A DNA stretch of 64,000 nt, from assembly GCA_030123525.1 (NCBI GenBank), contig CP126125.1, positions 2,480,001-2,544,000 of the forward strand. Direction: 5' to 3'. This DNA is from ELB16-189 sp018266435. GTDB taxonomy: Bacteria > Bacteroidota > Bacteroidia > Cytophagales > Cyclobacteriaceae. The position numbers and the translations under genes were made by a program. The notes beneath the pieces were generated by a model. It saw nothing but the letters and a program-made list of their open reading frames with translations, ran no database searches and had not been told where the DNA came from. Positions 1 through 8,092 of this stretch are shown here, in pieces (the first letter of the stretch is position 1; each line of letters opens with the position of its first letter).

Positions 1-48
1 AGCTAAAACGAAACTCGGGTTTAATTAGCCTGCTAAATTGATAAGCCT

Positions 49-2343
49 ATGAACCGCACACTCCACCTGATTACAAAAAAAAGTATTCTTCCTTTCATGG
101 TAATTGCGATAATGTTTTCCTGCCAAAAGCAGAAAAATAATTCCCGCATGAACCGGAAAGTAGATTCACTGATGAGCCTGATGACGATTGAAGAAAAAAT
201 CGGGCAACTTAACCTTCCATCGGCTGGCTACTTTAAAACCGGTGAAGCGGCCAGTTCAGACATCGGGAAAAAAATAGAGCAGGGAAAAGTTGGCGGGTTG
301 TTCAATATCAAAGGTGCAGCCAACGTGCGCGAGATGCAGCGGATAGCGATGGAAAAAAGTCGCATGAAAATTCCGTTGATTTTTGGCATGGATGTTATTC
401 ATGGCTACGAAACGGTTTTCCCTATTCCACTGGGATTGAGTTGCAGTTGGGACACCGACTTGATTCAACAAACGGCACGCATGGCCGCTACCGAAGCCAG
501 CGCTGACGGCATCAACTGGGGATACTCGCCCATGGTTGATCTAGCCCGTGATGCACGCTGGGGGCGTATTGCCGAAGGCAGTGGCGAGGATCCCTACCTT
601 GGTTCGCGCATAGCCGAAGCCATGGTAAAAGGTTACCAAGGCAATGACCTTTCGGCTGCCAACACCATCATGGCGTGTGTAAAACACTATGCGTTGTACG
701 GGGCATCTGAGGCCGGCCGCGATTACAATGTGACCGACATGAGCCACCTGCGAATGTACAATGACTATTTTCCTCCCTACAAAGCGGCTGTAGATGCAGG
801 GGTAGGAAGTGTGATGGCCTCGTTCAATGAGATTGACGGTGTGCCGGCCACGGCAAACCACTGGCTGCTCACCGATGTACTGCGCAATGAGTGGGGCTTC
901 ACCGGCATGCTGGTTTCTGATTATACAGGCGTGAGTGAAATGGTGCAGCACGGCATTGGCGATTTGCAAACCGTTTCTGCGCGTGCGCTCGGTGCCGGTA
1001 TTGATATGGACATGGTAAGCGAAGGATTTTTGACTACCCTCACGAATTCATTAAAGGAAGGAAAGATAACCGAACAACAAATTAACCAGGCATGCAGAAG
1101 GGTGTTGGAGGCCAAATACAAACTGGGTTTGCTCGATGACCCGTACCGGTACTGCAACGAAGCCCGTGCAGAAAAAGAAATTTTTACCGATTCTAACCGG
1201 GCCTTTTCAAGAAGTGTTGCGGCTCAGAGTTTTGTACTGCTGAAAAATCAAAACCATTTATTGCCACTCAAAAAGCAAGGCACAATTGCCTTGATTGGCC
1301 CGTTGGCCGATGCCGTTGAAAATGTAACGGGCACGTGGAGTGTGGCGGCCCGGTTTTCTGAATCGATCACACTCAGGAAAGGATTGGAGAAAGCAACTAC
1401 TCATCAAGCAAAAGTACTTTATGCCAAAGGCTCTAATTTGTATAACGATGCTTACCTCGAAGAAAATGCCACGCCTTTTGGAAAAACACTCCACCGCGAT
1501 AAACGTAATGCAGACGAATTGCGCGAGGAAGCATTGCGTGTAGCTAAGCAAGCCGATGTAATTGTAGCTGCGCTGGGCGAATCGGCTGAAATGACCGGTG
1601 AAGCGTCAAGCCGTACAGACATTGGAATTCCTGATACGCAAGTGGAGTTATTGAAAGCTTTGCTTAACACCGGCAAACCGGTGGTGCTGGTATTATTCAA
1701 CGGCCGCCCAATGACATTGAAGTGGGAGAATGAACACGTGCCTGCCATTTTAGATGTGTGGTTTGGCGGTAGTGAAGCGGGCGATGCCATTGCCGATGTA
1801 TTGTTTGGTGAGGTTAATCCTTCAGGAAAACTGACTACAACATTTCCTCAAAACATCGGGCAGGTGCCTACCTACTATGCTCAGCGAAACACGGGCAGAC
1901 CCATGGGTAAATGGTTTGAAAAATTCCGCTCTGGCTACCTCGATGTTTCCAATGACCCCGTCTATCCGTTTGGTTTTGGGTTGAGCTACGCTCAATTTGA
2001 GTACGGAGAGATCAGGCTCAATAAAACGACCATGACTTCATCTGACTCAATTATGGTTTCGATAGATGTGACTAACAAAGGCCCACTCGATGGAAAAGAA
2101 GTGGTGCAGGTGTACCTCCACGATGAGGTAGGCTCCATCACACGGCCGGTAAAAGAACTAAAAAGGTTTAAAAAAATAAAGATCAAAGCCGGGGAGACCC
2201 AAACCGTAAATTTTATTCTGAGTAATAAGGATTTGTCTTTTTATAAATCAGATTTGTCTTTTGGCAGCGAACCCGGAAAGTTTGAAGTGTTTGTTGGCGG
2301 AGATTCACAACATGTAAAACGCGCAGAATTTGAATTGAAATAA
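49..2343 (+). CDS. bglX: Glycoside hydrolase family 3 beta-glucosidase, lipoprotein
   Basis: A 764-residue GH3 enzyme expected to hydrolyse beta-glucosides or short beta-glucans at the cell envelope. The first 25 residues form a signal peptide ending in a lipobox (IMFSC), so the mature protein is probably lipid-anchored at Cys25. The N-terminal TIM-barrel domain carries the nucleophile motif VSDYTG (Asp291). The alpha/beta sandwich domain has the acid/base region GEASSR (Glu518), and the C-terminal 90 residues form a fibronectin-III-like domain, the usual BglX order and length. The next small gene starts 15 bases after the stop and may be co-transcribed. GH3 assignment is secure; glucoside rather than xyloside specificity is inferred from overall BglX resemblance. 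Confidence 0.93.
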   Translation: MNRTLHLITKKSILPFMVIAIMFSCQKQKNNSRMNRKVDSLMSLMTIEEKIGQLNLPSAGYFKTGEAASSDIGKKIEQGKVGGLFNIKGAANVREMQRIAMEKSRMKIPLIFGMDVIHGYETVFPIPLGLSCSWDTDLIQQTARMAATEASADGINWGYSPMVDLARDARWGRIAEGSGEDPYLGSRIAEAMVKGYQGNDLSAANTIMACVKHYALYGASEAGRDYNVTDMSHLRMYNDYFPPYKAAVDAGVGSVMASFNEIDGVPATANHWLLTDVLRNEWGFTGMLVSDYTGVSEMVQHGIGDLQTVSARALGAGIDMDMVSEGFLTTLTNSLKEGKITEQQINQACRRVLEAKYKLGLLDDPYRYCNEARAEKEIFTDSNRAFSRSVAAQSFVLLKNQNHLLPLKKQGTIALIGPLADAVENVTGTWSVAARFSESITLRKGLEKATTHQAKVLYAKGSNLYNDAYLEENATPFGKTLHRDKRNADELREEALRVAKQADVIVAALGESAEMTGEASSRTDIGIPDTQVELLKALLNTGKPVVLVLFNGRPMTLKWENEHVPAILDVWFGGSEAGDAIADVLFGEVNPSGKLTTTFPQNIGQVPTYYAQRNTGRPMGKWFEKFRSGYLDVSNDPVYPFGFGLSYAQFEYGEIRLNKTTMTSSDSIMVSIDVTNKGPLDGKEVVQVYLHDEVGSITRPVKELKRFKKIKIKAGETQTVNFILSNKDLSFYKSDLSFGSEPGKFEVFVGGDSQHVKRAEFELK

Positions 2344-2358
2344 ACCAGGTATAAAGTG

Positions 2359-2757
2359 ATGGCAATGGATAGATCCACCCCAAGTCAAAGTGTGTTACAT
2401 ACCGTGGCATTGACTGTCTTCGAGTTGAGTACGATAAGTTCACTTGTTTTTTTGTTTGTAGCCGGGCAGCATCAAAGTTCAATAGTTTTGAAAATACTTT
2501 TTGCCGTGTGGGTTTTTCTTCCCTTTGCAGGATTATTTGTTTTGGAGAGACATTTTAAGCGCAGTGCTTTTTTGATTCAACGCAAAGTACAGCGGTTGCT
2601 ATTGGTTTTGTCCTTGGCATCGGTAACAGCTTATAGCGGAATATTTTTACCCGAAGACACCAAGTCAGCCTTTATTTTTTTGGTTACTCCTTTAGCCGTG
2701 TGGCTGGCAATCGTGATTTCATTTTTTATTTTAAAAAAACAAGAATCTAAATTTTAG
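2359..2757 (+). CDS. Small integral membrane protein, unknown function
   Basis: A 132-residue protein with about four hydrophobic segments, near residues 12-35, 42-60, 80-100 and 105-125. It ends in a short basic tail (KKQESK). No family was recognised. The reading frame is open from a GTG at 2356; the ATG three bases later, or the one at 2365, is a more natural start. It follows the GH3 gene by 15 bases, so it probably shares that transcript. Its last 11 bases overlap the 3' end of the convergent MFS-like gene. The layout suggests an inner-membrane protein; nothing in the sequence points to a role. Confidence 0.6.
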   Translation: MAMDRSTPSQSVLHTVALTVFELSTISSLVFLFVAGQHQSSIVLKILFAVWVFLPFAGLFVLERHFKRSAFLIQRKVQRLLLVLSLASVTAYSGIFLPEDTKSAFIFLVTPLAVWLAIVISFFILKKQESKF

Positions 2758-4033
2758 CATGTTTCCTTCGGAAGTAAATCATTGATCCGAAGATGAGCAG
2801 TGTGCCGAGGATTGATACCGCATACCCGCTGCGGATAAAAAAAGCAAGCCAGCTTAAGTGAGTTAAGCCCAACTCGCGGTAAAGAAGCACCGATACACTG
2901 CCCAGGTAGCCGAATGAATCGGCCACGTACATAATGAAGCCCACCGTGCCCGAATAGCTGAAGGCTGCCAGCAGCCGGTCAAAGAAAATACTGTTGAAAG
3001 GAATATATCCCAGGTATAACCCCATGCCGATCAGGGTCATCCACACGGGAGCACTAATCAACTGCTGCTCAAAAAGAAAAGTAGATACACCCAACAAGAT
3101 CATTCCTAAAATGATGATGAGATGAATGAGCATCAGCGCCTTGAGGTTGTTTTTCACCACAATCAAACTGCCCATCACAATAAGTGTACATAAGGAAATC
3201 GGAACCTCCGTGCGGGTAAATATGCCTGGGTTGGTGTAGCCGAGTGCCTTCCATACTTCGGCCGAAAAATTATCGCGTACATCGCGGAATATGGTAAACA
3301 TCATGTAGGCAAGCACAAAAAAAACTATCCCCGGTAAAAAAGATCGGGTAAATTCTAACCGTTCAGCGGCATTCATCGGTTGCCTCTTGGTACGCAGTTG
3401 TTCATCGAGAGGAGAGGGTGGAGGTACTTGATTAAGCAAATACAGAAAGAGGAGCATGGGTATGCCAAACACCAGTCCGGCCACGAAAGGCATCCAAAAT
3501 TCACTCACGTTCCAATCGCGAAGCAAATAACCACCCACAGTTTTACTAAACCCGGCCGAGAAAATAAAACTTACCGATAGCCCGGCACCCAGTACTTCAG
3601 TAACTCTTCGTCCTTCCAGGTAGCCGAATACCATTCCCCAAATCATACCCAAAGGCATGCCGTTAGTGAACAGAAAAATAATATTGTACGGTGGCGGGGT
3701 GATGGCGAAAAAAAACCAGGAGGCTACGGCTATGGCCGACATGATTAAAATCCCTTTTGACCGCGATTGGGCTTTTAGTTCGGAAATAATTTTGATGCCA
3801 ATAAATTTTGATAGCCCGTAGCCTACTACCTGCGCTATGACCAGCCAGCTTTTGTAGCTGAGGCCTATAAATTCTACTCCTTGAAAAGTGCCGGCCGTAA
3901 ACGTTTTGCGGAAAGAAAAAATGCAAGTGTAGAGCAGGAAGGCAATGCCGGCCGTGTAGAGTGAAAACCAAAACCCGTTGGTGCGGCTAAGCCATTGGGT
4001 AATGGTAGAAGGTTTTGTTTCGTGGCTGTGCAT
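2747..4033 (-). CDS. MFS-like multi-spanning membrane protein (DUF5690-type)
   Basis: A 428-residue protein with about 12 predicted membrane helices and the general look of a major-facilitator carrier, but without the classic DRxxGRR loop. It resembles the Bacteroidota family that I believe is catalogued as DUF5690, whose substrate is unknown. The helix-2/3 region (SKFIGIKIISELKAQSR) and a TM5-like segment with a GMIWGMVFGYLEGRR stretch are visible. The frame extends 7 codons upstream to a TTG, but the ATG at 4033 is preferred: a promoter-like TAGCTTTT lies just upstream and includes that TTG region. It converges on and overlaps the small membrane-protein gene by 11 bases. Confidence 0.75.
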   Translation of the reverse strand: MHSHETKPSTITQWLSRTNGFWFSLYTAGIAFLLYTCIFSFRKTFTAGTFQGVEFIGLSYKSWLVIAQVVGYGLSKFIGIKIISELKAQSRSKGILIMSAIAVASWFFFAITPPPYNIIFLFTNGMPLGMIWGMVFGYLEGRRVTEVLGAGLSVSFIFSAGFSKTVGGYLLRDWNVSEFWMPFVAGLVFGIPMLLFLYLLNQVPPPSPLDEQLRTKRQPMNAAERLEFTRSFLPGIVFFVLAYMMFTIFRDVRDNFSAEVWKALGYTNPGIFTRTEVPISLCTLIVMGSLIVVKNNLKALMLIHLIIILGMILLGVSTFLFEQQLISAPVWMTLIGMGLYLGYIPFNSIFFDRLLAAFSYSGTVGFIMYVADSFGYLGSVSVLLYRELGLTHLSWLAFFIRSGYAVSILGTLLIFGSMIYFRRKHAKI

Positions 4034-4116
4034 GAAGGGGTATAGGTATAACAAAAGCTAATGATAGCCTTTTAATTGTAGCAGAGCAAAATTTTTTTTA
4101 GCCGGACAACCGAGCT

Positions 4117-4338
4117 TCAACTCAATATCTCCACCACTTTATTTCTCGATTTTTCGCCACGCCTGATCAACACTTGGTTTTTCTTTACGGAAAAATGCCT
4201 GGCTAAAACTTGCAGCACAACCTCGTTGGCTTTGCCATCATTGGCCGGTGCTTGCACATGTACTTTCAGCCTGTCGCCTTCTGGTGTTACAGTATTTTTT
4301 CTAGCGTTAGGAATAACTTTAATGTTGATGAGGGGCAT
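4117..4338 (-). CDS. DUF167/YggU-family small protein
   Basis: A 73-residue protein of the DUF167 (YggU) family: a basic alpha/beta fold with the family pattern PNARKNT, then LKVHVQAPANDGKANE and a C-terminal RRGEKSRNKVVEI. Members are widespread and their biochemical role is unsettled. It starts 8 bases after the response-regulator stop, so it is probably the last gene of the sensor operon. Position alone does not show a link to the signalling genes. Confidence 0.88.
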   Translation of the reverse strand: MPLINIKVIPNARKNTVTPEGDRLKVHVQAPANDGKANEVVLQVLARHFSVKKNQVLIRRGEKSRNKVVEILS

Positions 4339-4346
4339 GATTTACG

Positions 4347-5003
4347 TTACTCTACTTTGATAAGATTGTTTCTCACCGCATAAAGTACAAGCCCCACGCG
4401 GCTTTTCACTTCCAATTTTTCAAATAACGTATTTCGATAACCGTCAATGGTTTTGGGGCTGAGGCACATCTGGTCGGCTATCTGTGCGTAGGTTAGTTCG
4501 GTGCATGCCAGTTTTAAAAACTCTTTTTCTTGCGGGCTTAACTGATGCTGGGCTGATTTTTCATCAGGATGCTGTAACGAGTGCACCAGTTTTCCGGTAA
4601 TAAAATCGGTGTAATAAAATCCCTTAGAAGCGATGGAGACCAGAGCTTCACTCAGTTCAGTCGGTTCTACATCTTTGCTGAGATATCCTTTAGCACCTAG
4701 CTTCAACATCTGCACAATGGTTTCTTCTTTTTCCACCATGCTCACCACCAGTACCTTTACCAAAGGGTGGTGCTGGTTAAGCCAGGCCAACGTTTCAAAG
4801 CCGCTCATCTTCGGCATATTGATGTCGAGCAAAATTATATGGGGAAGATTATTCGGGTTAATTTTTTTTTGAAGGTCTAATCCGTCATCGGCCTCAAATA
4901 AAACTGAGTAATTGGGATTGACATATTCGATCAGGCTGATGAGGCCTTTGCGGAAAAGTTTGTGATCATCAACGAGGGCTAGTTTGATCGGGTTGGGTGT
5001 CAT
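4347..5003 (-). CDS. NarL/FixJ-type response regulator
   Basis: A 218-residue transcription factor. Residues 7-125 form a receiver domain with the acidic pair DD (12-13), the phospho-accepting Asp60 in ILLDINMP, and the conserved Lys in LSKD. Residues about 150-212 form a LuxR-type helix-turn-helix (LSPQEKEFLKLACT, then LSPKTIDGYRNTLFEKL). It overlaps the upstream histidine-kinase gene by 35 bases, so the two are translationally coupled and form a cognate pair. Target genes cannot be read from the sequence; the anchored and 7TM genes of the same operon are the obvious candidates for the input side. Confidence 0.93.
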   Translation of the reverse strand: MTPNPIKLALVDDHKLFRKGLISLIEYVNPNYSVLFEADDGLDLQKKINPNNLPHIILLDINMPKMSGFETLAWLNQHHPLVKVLVVSMVEKEETIVQMLKLGAKGYLSKDVEPTELSEALVSIASKGFYYTDFITGKLVHSLQHPDEKSAQHQLSPQEKEFLKLACTELTYAQIADQMCLSPKTIDGYRNTLFEKLEVKSRVGLVLYAVRNNLIKVE

Positions 5004-5772
5004 CAGTTATAGGAAGTTCAATGGATACGGTGGTTCCTGCGTTGGGCGAGCTTTGTATCCGGCACTGCGCGTGAATTTGCTGTGCTCGGTTTTGCAGGTT
5101 GTGCAAGCCCATACCATTTCTATCCGGGGTTTCAGGATCAAAGCCGACTCCATTATCAAAGATGACCAAAGTAAGTATATTTTTAGCCAACTTCAATATT
5201 ATGCGGATAGCGGTAGCCTGGCTGTGCTTTACGGCATTGTTGAGGATTTCCTGTACCATGCGGTACAGGATGACGGAAACATCGTTGTTCACTAGAAACG
5301 GTATTCCTTCTGACTCAAGGGTTACGGTGAGTTGGCCCAATCGGTTGATGCGTTCGGCTTCCTTTTCAATAGACTTGACCAGACCGATTTTAGTCACCAT
5401 ATCGTTGGTAAGCCCCATCGAAATGAATTTCAGGTCAGCGATCAGTTGCCTGACTAATTCTTTGGTTTCTTCTATTTTTTGATTTGACTGAGGTGTATCA
5501 GCCAAGGCCAGGGTGTTCAGGTGTATCTTGATCAGGCTTGCTGTTTGCCCTAAGTTATCGTGCAACTCACGGGCTACATAAGACAGGGTTTGTTCCCTGA
5601 TTTCAATTTTTGATTGGAGCAAATTTTCCTGAAAGGATTTTTTTTGGATGAGAAACTCACGGTGCTTGTTTTGGTAAAGCAGAATAAAAATGACGATACC
5701 TGCAACCAACGAAAGCAGGATCACAGTTGACCAAACGATGATCAGCGAATAGTCACCGGTTGCTTGGGGCAT
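4969..5772 (-). CDS. Membrane sensor histidine kinase, HisKA_3 (NarX/DesK) type
   Basis: A 267-residue kinase with one N-terminal membrane helix (about residues 8-34), a coiled-coil linker, and the HisKA_3 phospho-site motif VARELHDNLGQ (His71). A HATPase domain follows with the N box (MVQEILNNAVKHS) and G box (DNGVGFD, GMGLHNLQNR). There is no extracytoplasmic sensor loop, so the signal must enter through a partner protein or the single helix. An ATG 21 bases upstream (5793) is an alternative start. The gene overlaps the 7TM gene before it by 31 bases and the response regulator after it by 35, so the three are tightly coupled. Confidence 0.9.
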   Translation of the reverse strand: MPQATGDYSLIIVWSTVILLSLVAGIVIFILLYQNKHREFLIQKKSFQENLLQSKIEIREQTLSYVARELHDNLGQTASLIKIHLNTLALADTPQSNQKIEETKELVRQLIADLKFISMGLTNDMVTKIGLVKSIEKEAERINRLGQLTVTLESEGIPFLVNNDVSVILYRMVQEILNNAVKHSQATAIRIILKLAKNILTLVIFDNGVGFDPETPDRNGMGLHNLQNRAQQIHAQCRIQSSPNAGTTVSIELPITDDTQPDQTSPR

Positions 5773-6389
5773 AAGAAGGCGATGGAAAAACATCCATACA
5801 AAACAATGTTAAATATGTCCATTAACACCAAAAATAAATTAGAGTAATCTTTCGATAAATGCAGTATGATAAACTCAAAGTAAACATAAAAAGAAAACAT
5901 GCCCACATAAAAAAAGAGAATACCCACACTGATCCAAAACGGTGGATATTTTAACAAGTGAATATATTCACCTTGCTGATGAAGTAAATTATAAAAAAAA
6001 TCAATGACTAAGTAAATCATAAACAAAGACCCCAGTAAGTAAGAGTAGGAGTGAAAATTAAAAAAACCCTGAATGAAAATAATATTGATACAGGCAACAC
6101 ATAAATAGGCGGCAGTGAGATAAAATATTTTTTTCTTTTTGGCGATAGCGGCTTGAGTTGAAAAAAACCAAGCGTAAAAAATGAATTCGATATTTTCGAA
6201 AATATTATACACCCAAACATTACTGGTACCTATTGTAAACCATCCAAATCGCGCACCCAATTCCACCATGTTGGTAAGAGCAAGAAATGGTATAAACCAA
6301 AAAAAATGCGTGCCCCACAGTTTTTTTGCGGTTAGCAAAGAAACGATGAGGCTAATTAACTCTGCGCACTGGAATAGGAATAGTTTCAA
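5742..6389 (-). CDS. Multi-spanning (about 7 TM) membrane protein coupled to the histidine kinase
   Basis: An unrecognised protein of about 215 residues, almost entirely hydrophobic, with six to seven predicted helices. Recognisable stretches are NIFENIEFIFYAWFF, PPFWISVGILFFYVG and NIVLYGCFSIAFLCPK. Start choice is uncertain: the open frame extends upstream through an ATG at 6455, but that overlaps the previous gene by 65 bases. The TTG at 6389 lies one base after that gene's stop codon and gives a sensible first helix, so it is preferred. The 3' end overlaps the histidine-kinase gene. A role as the sensory or receptor half of the loop-less kinase is inference from this coupling only. Confidence 0.7.
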   Translation of the reverse strand: MKLFLFQCAELISLIVSLLTAKKLWGTHFFWFIPFLALTNMVELGARFGWFTIGTSNVWVYNIFENIEFIFYAWFFSTQAAIAKKKKIFYLTAAYLCVACINIIFIQGFFNFHSYSYLLGSLFMIYLVIDFFYNLLHQQGEYIHLLKYPPFWISVGILFFYVGMFSFYVYFEFIILHLSKDYSNLFLVLMDIFNIVLYGCFSIAFLCPKQPVTIR

Positions 6390-6390
6390 T

Positions 6391-6984
6391 TTATTTACTG
6401 AGAAGGTTAGGTTGACAATATTGCGGAGGATGGGGTGGGCAGGTGTTGCCACCATTGTAAGGATTGTATGAATAATTTGTAGTTGATTGGTTTGGGCCAA
6501 TTTCAGTTACCGTGCCATTAACTGTCTTTACGGGCACAAAAATTACGGTAGCATGGTTTGTATAATCTAAATCGCCACTGCTAGGGTGCTGTTTTTTGTT
6601 GTGGTATCTTCCAAAATACACGCGTACGCCAGTGGCTGAATCACTGCTCTGAGCTTTGATAAGGTATCCAAGTAAAGGTTTGAGATCAAAATTGACAAAG
6701 AGGGGATTCACGAGTGGTTTATGATTTACAATACCGGTAGGGGCAGTGCTGTCATAATACCGCACCATACTTTTTGCTGTGCCAGTATCAATTACAAGTT
6801 TCGATGCCATATTGTTGAATGAAATAATTTCCGGAGTTTCTAACGCTGCTTCTTGTCTGGCAATTTTTTTTCCATCGCCACAATACATTGTAGCGCTGGC
6901 TATTCCAAACAGGCCAATCCCAATTGCAAGTGTGCCAACAGACAAGGATACCTTTCTGGATAGAAAACTGTTTTTTATTCCCAT
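6391..6984 (-). CDS. Anchored exported protein with CPPHPPQYC tail, unknown family
   Basis: A 197-residue protein with an N-terminal hydrophobic segment (residues 11-33) that is either an uncleaved anchor or a signal peptide. A globular part contains the stretch TGVRVYFGRY (residues 118-127) and ATVIFVPV (145-152). It ends in a proline- and cysteine-rich tail (residues 182-190, CPPHPPQYC). I recall similar GxRVYF...FVP...CPPxC proteins in Bacteroidota without known function. The ATG at 6984 is chosen over an upstream TTG (7209) because the extra 75 codons are untypical and a TACTTTCG promoter-like box lies just upstream. It heads the operon that continues with the 7TM protein, kinase and regulator. 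Confidence 0.75.
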   Translation of the reverse strand: MGIKNSFLSRKVSLSVGTLAIGIGLFGIASATMYCGDGKKIARQEAALETPEIISFNNMASKLVIDTGTAKSMVRYYDSTAPTGIVNHKPLVNPLFVNFDLKPLLGYLIKAQSSDSATGVRVYFGRYHNKKQHPSSGDLDYTNHATVIFVPVKTVNGTVTEIGPNQSTTNYSYNPYNGGNTCPPHPPQYCQPNLLSK

Positions 6985-7313
6985 GGGTTTTTGGTTGATG
7001 TACCGAAAGTAGAAAATCCTTCTGCAATAAAATCGGGCATTCGCATAATACAGTATAAAAAGTTGAATGAAACAGGAAAAACCCCATAGCAAATTCAGGG
7101 TTTTTCCTCTGTGGTGGCGGCCTGCACTTTCTAACCTTTGGGCAACAAAAACCAAAACCAATGAGACCCGAGGGCAATAAAACGACTCTTCTTTATGCCT
7201 TGAAATCAATCAAAGGCAGAGTCATAAATGCTTTGTCAAGGAGACAGCTGTTTCCTGTTTTTTTTTACAAACTGATTACCGTTTCGGCCGCGCTATCAGA
7301 TAAAATAATTACG
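6985..7313. other. Divergent intergenic region rich in inverted repeats
   Basis: These 329 bases separate the start of the minus-strand signalling operon from the most likely start of the plus-strand PKD lipoprotein. They hold a TACTTTCG promoter-like box for the minus-strand gene (about 7000), a perfect 11-base hairpin at 7074-7108, and a second imperfect hairpin at about 7189-7220 (TGCCTT pairing with AAGGCA). Open frames from 7161 (plus) and 7209 (minus) run through it, but neither extension looks like protein. A short unannotated RNA is possible; nothing else was seen. Confidence 0.5.
7074..7108. terminator. Perfect 11-bp terminator-like hairpin between divergent genes
   Basis: AGGAAAAACCC (7074-7084) and its exact complement GGGTTTTTCCT (7098-7108) flank a 13-base loop. 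The A-tract/stem/T-tract layout fits an intrinsic terminator acting on either strand. Both neighbouring genes point away from it, which is odd for a terminator and suggests a short transcript ending here. Confidence 0.5.
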
Positions 7314-8000
7314 TTGCACAAGCTAAGGCTCATTGCAGCATTTAACCTGGTATCCATCAGTTTATGCCTGAACGGTTGCACACCCAATAAAACAATCAAG
7401 GCTCAGTTTACTTTTTTAAAAGGGCAAGGAGGTGAGGTGGTGTTTACCAACCAAACCGCTAATGCGGCTATAATGATGTGGAACTATGGAGATGACAGCC
7501 CTGTTGACATATCTTCACCGGTTACACATACTTTCAAAACCAATGGTACGTTTAAGGTGACCTTAACGGTAACCGGAAAAAACGGAGTGAGTGCTACGGT
7601 TTCTCAAACAATAGTCGTTGCCAATGCTATTGTGGGCTCGTTTACTTTTAACGGAAAACAATTTGCAGGGGCCACTTTCATCACACACGATACCTGGCAG
7701 GCATCCAATTTTGATGTATTCATAAATGATTATTCGGTTGGCGCAACGTACCTGCGCATAAATAATATGCCTCCTTCAAGCAACGGCAGCTTCGTGGTTA
7801 ATAACGGACACGATGTGAACAAAGCCGGGTATTTGAATGTGGACTTAGCAATCAATGGTGGAAGTAATTTTTATTCCTCGCTTTCCGGATCGCTTACAAA
7901 AACTGGTGCCAACAGTTTTACTCTGTCGTGCACAGTAATTCAAAGAGGTTCTTCTATACAACATAGTGTAACAGCTACCGGCACCTATAAGTTGATGTAA
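7314..8000 (+). CDS. PKD-domain lipoprotein
   Basis: A 228-residue exported protein when read from the TTG at 7314. From that start the first 22 residues form a textbook lipoprotein signal peptide ending in CLNGC. The frame stays open upstream to an ATG at 7161, but that would bury the signal peptide behind 51 residues of unlikely sequence. Residues about 30-100 form a PKD domain with the family core WNYGDDSP and HTFKTNGTFKVTLTV. The C-terminal 120 residues look beta-rich and were not recognised. PKD domains usually mediate surface binding or spacing. The gene stands alone; the next gene begins 92 bases later. Confidence 0.75.
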   Translation: MHKLRLIAAFNLVSISLCLNGCTPNKTIKAQFTFLKGQGGEVVFTNQTANAAIMMWNYGDDSPVDISSPVTHTFKTNGTFKVTLTVTGKNGVSATVSQTIVVANAIVGSFTFNGKQFAGATFITHDTWQASNFDVFINDYSVGATYLRINNMPPSSNGSFVVNNGHDVNKAGYLNVDLAINGGSNFYSSLSGSLTKTGANSFTLSCTVIQRGSSIQHSVTATGTYKLM

Positions 8001-8092
8001 AAAAACGTATAGCCAGCCCCTTGCCCAATCCCTGCAAAAACATAATACCATCAGCCAGTGAACTTTTTTTTCTTGATTTGCATTGAAAGGCA

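Noticed and set aside
541..969. Long open frame on the minus strand inside the GH3 gene
   Set aside because: It lies wholly within a well-supported gene with clear catalytic motifs, and its translation is His/Arg-rich shadow sequence with no domain. The same applies to many opposite-strand frames inside narG, purL and the RND gene.
7161..7313. Upstream extension of the PKD lipoprotein to the ATG at 7161
   Set aside because: It would put 51 residues, without conserved look, before a perfect lipoprotein signal peptide. The TTG at 7314 explains the protein better.
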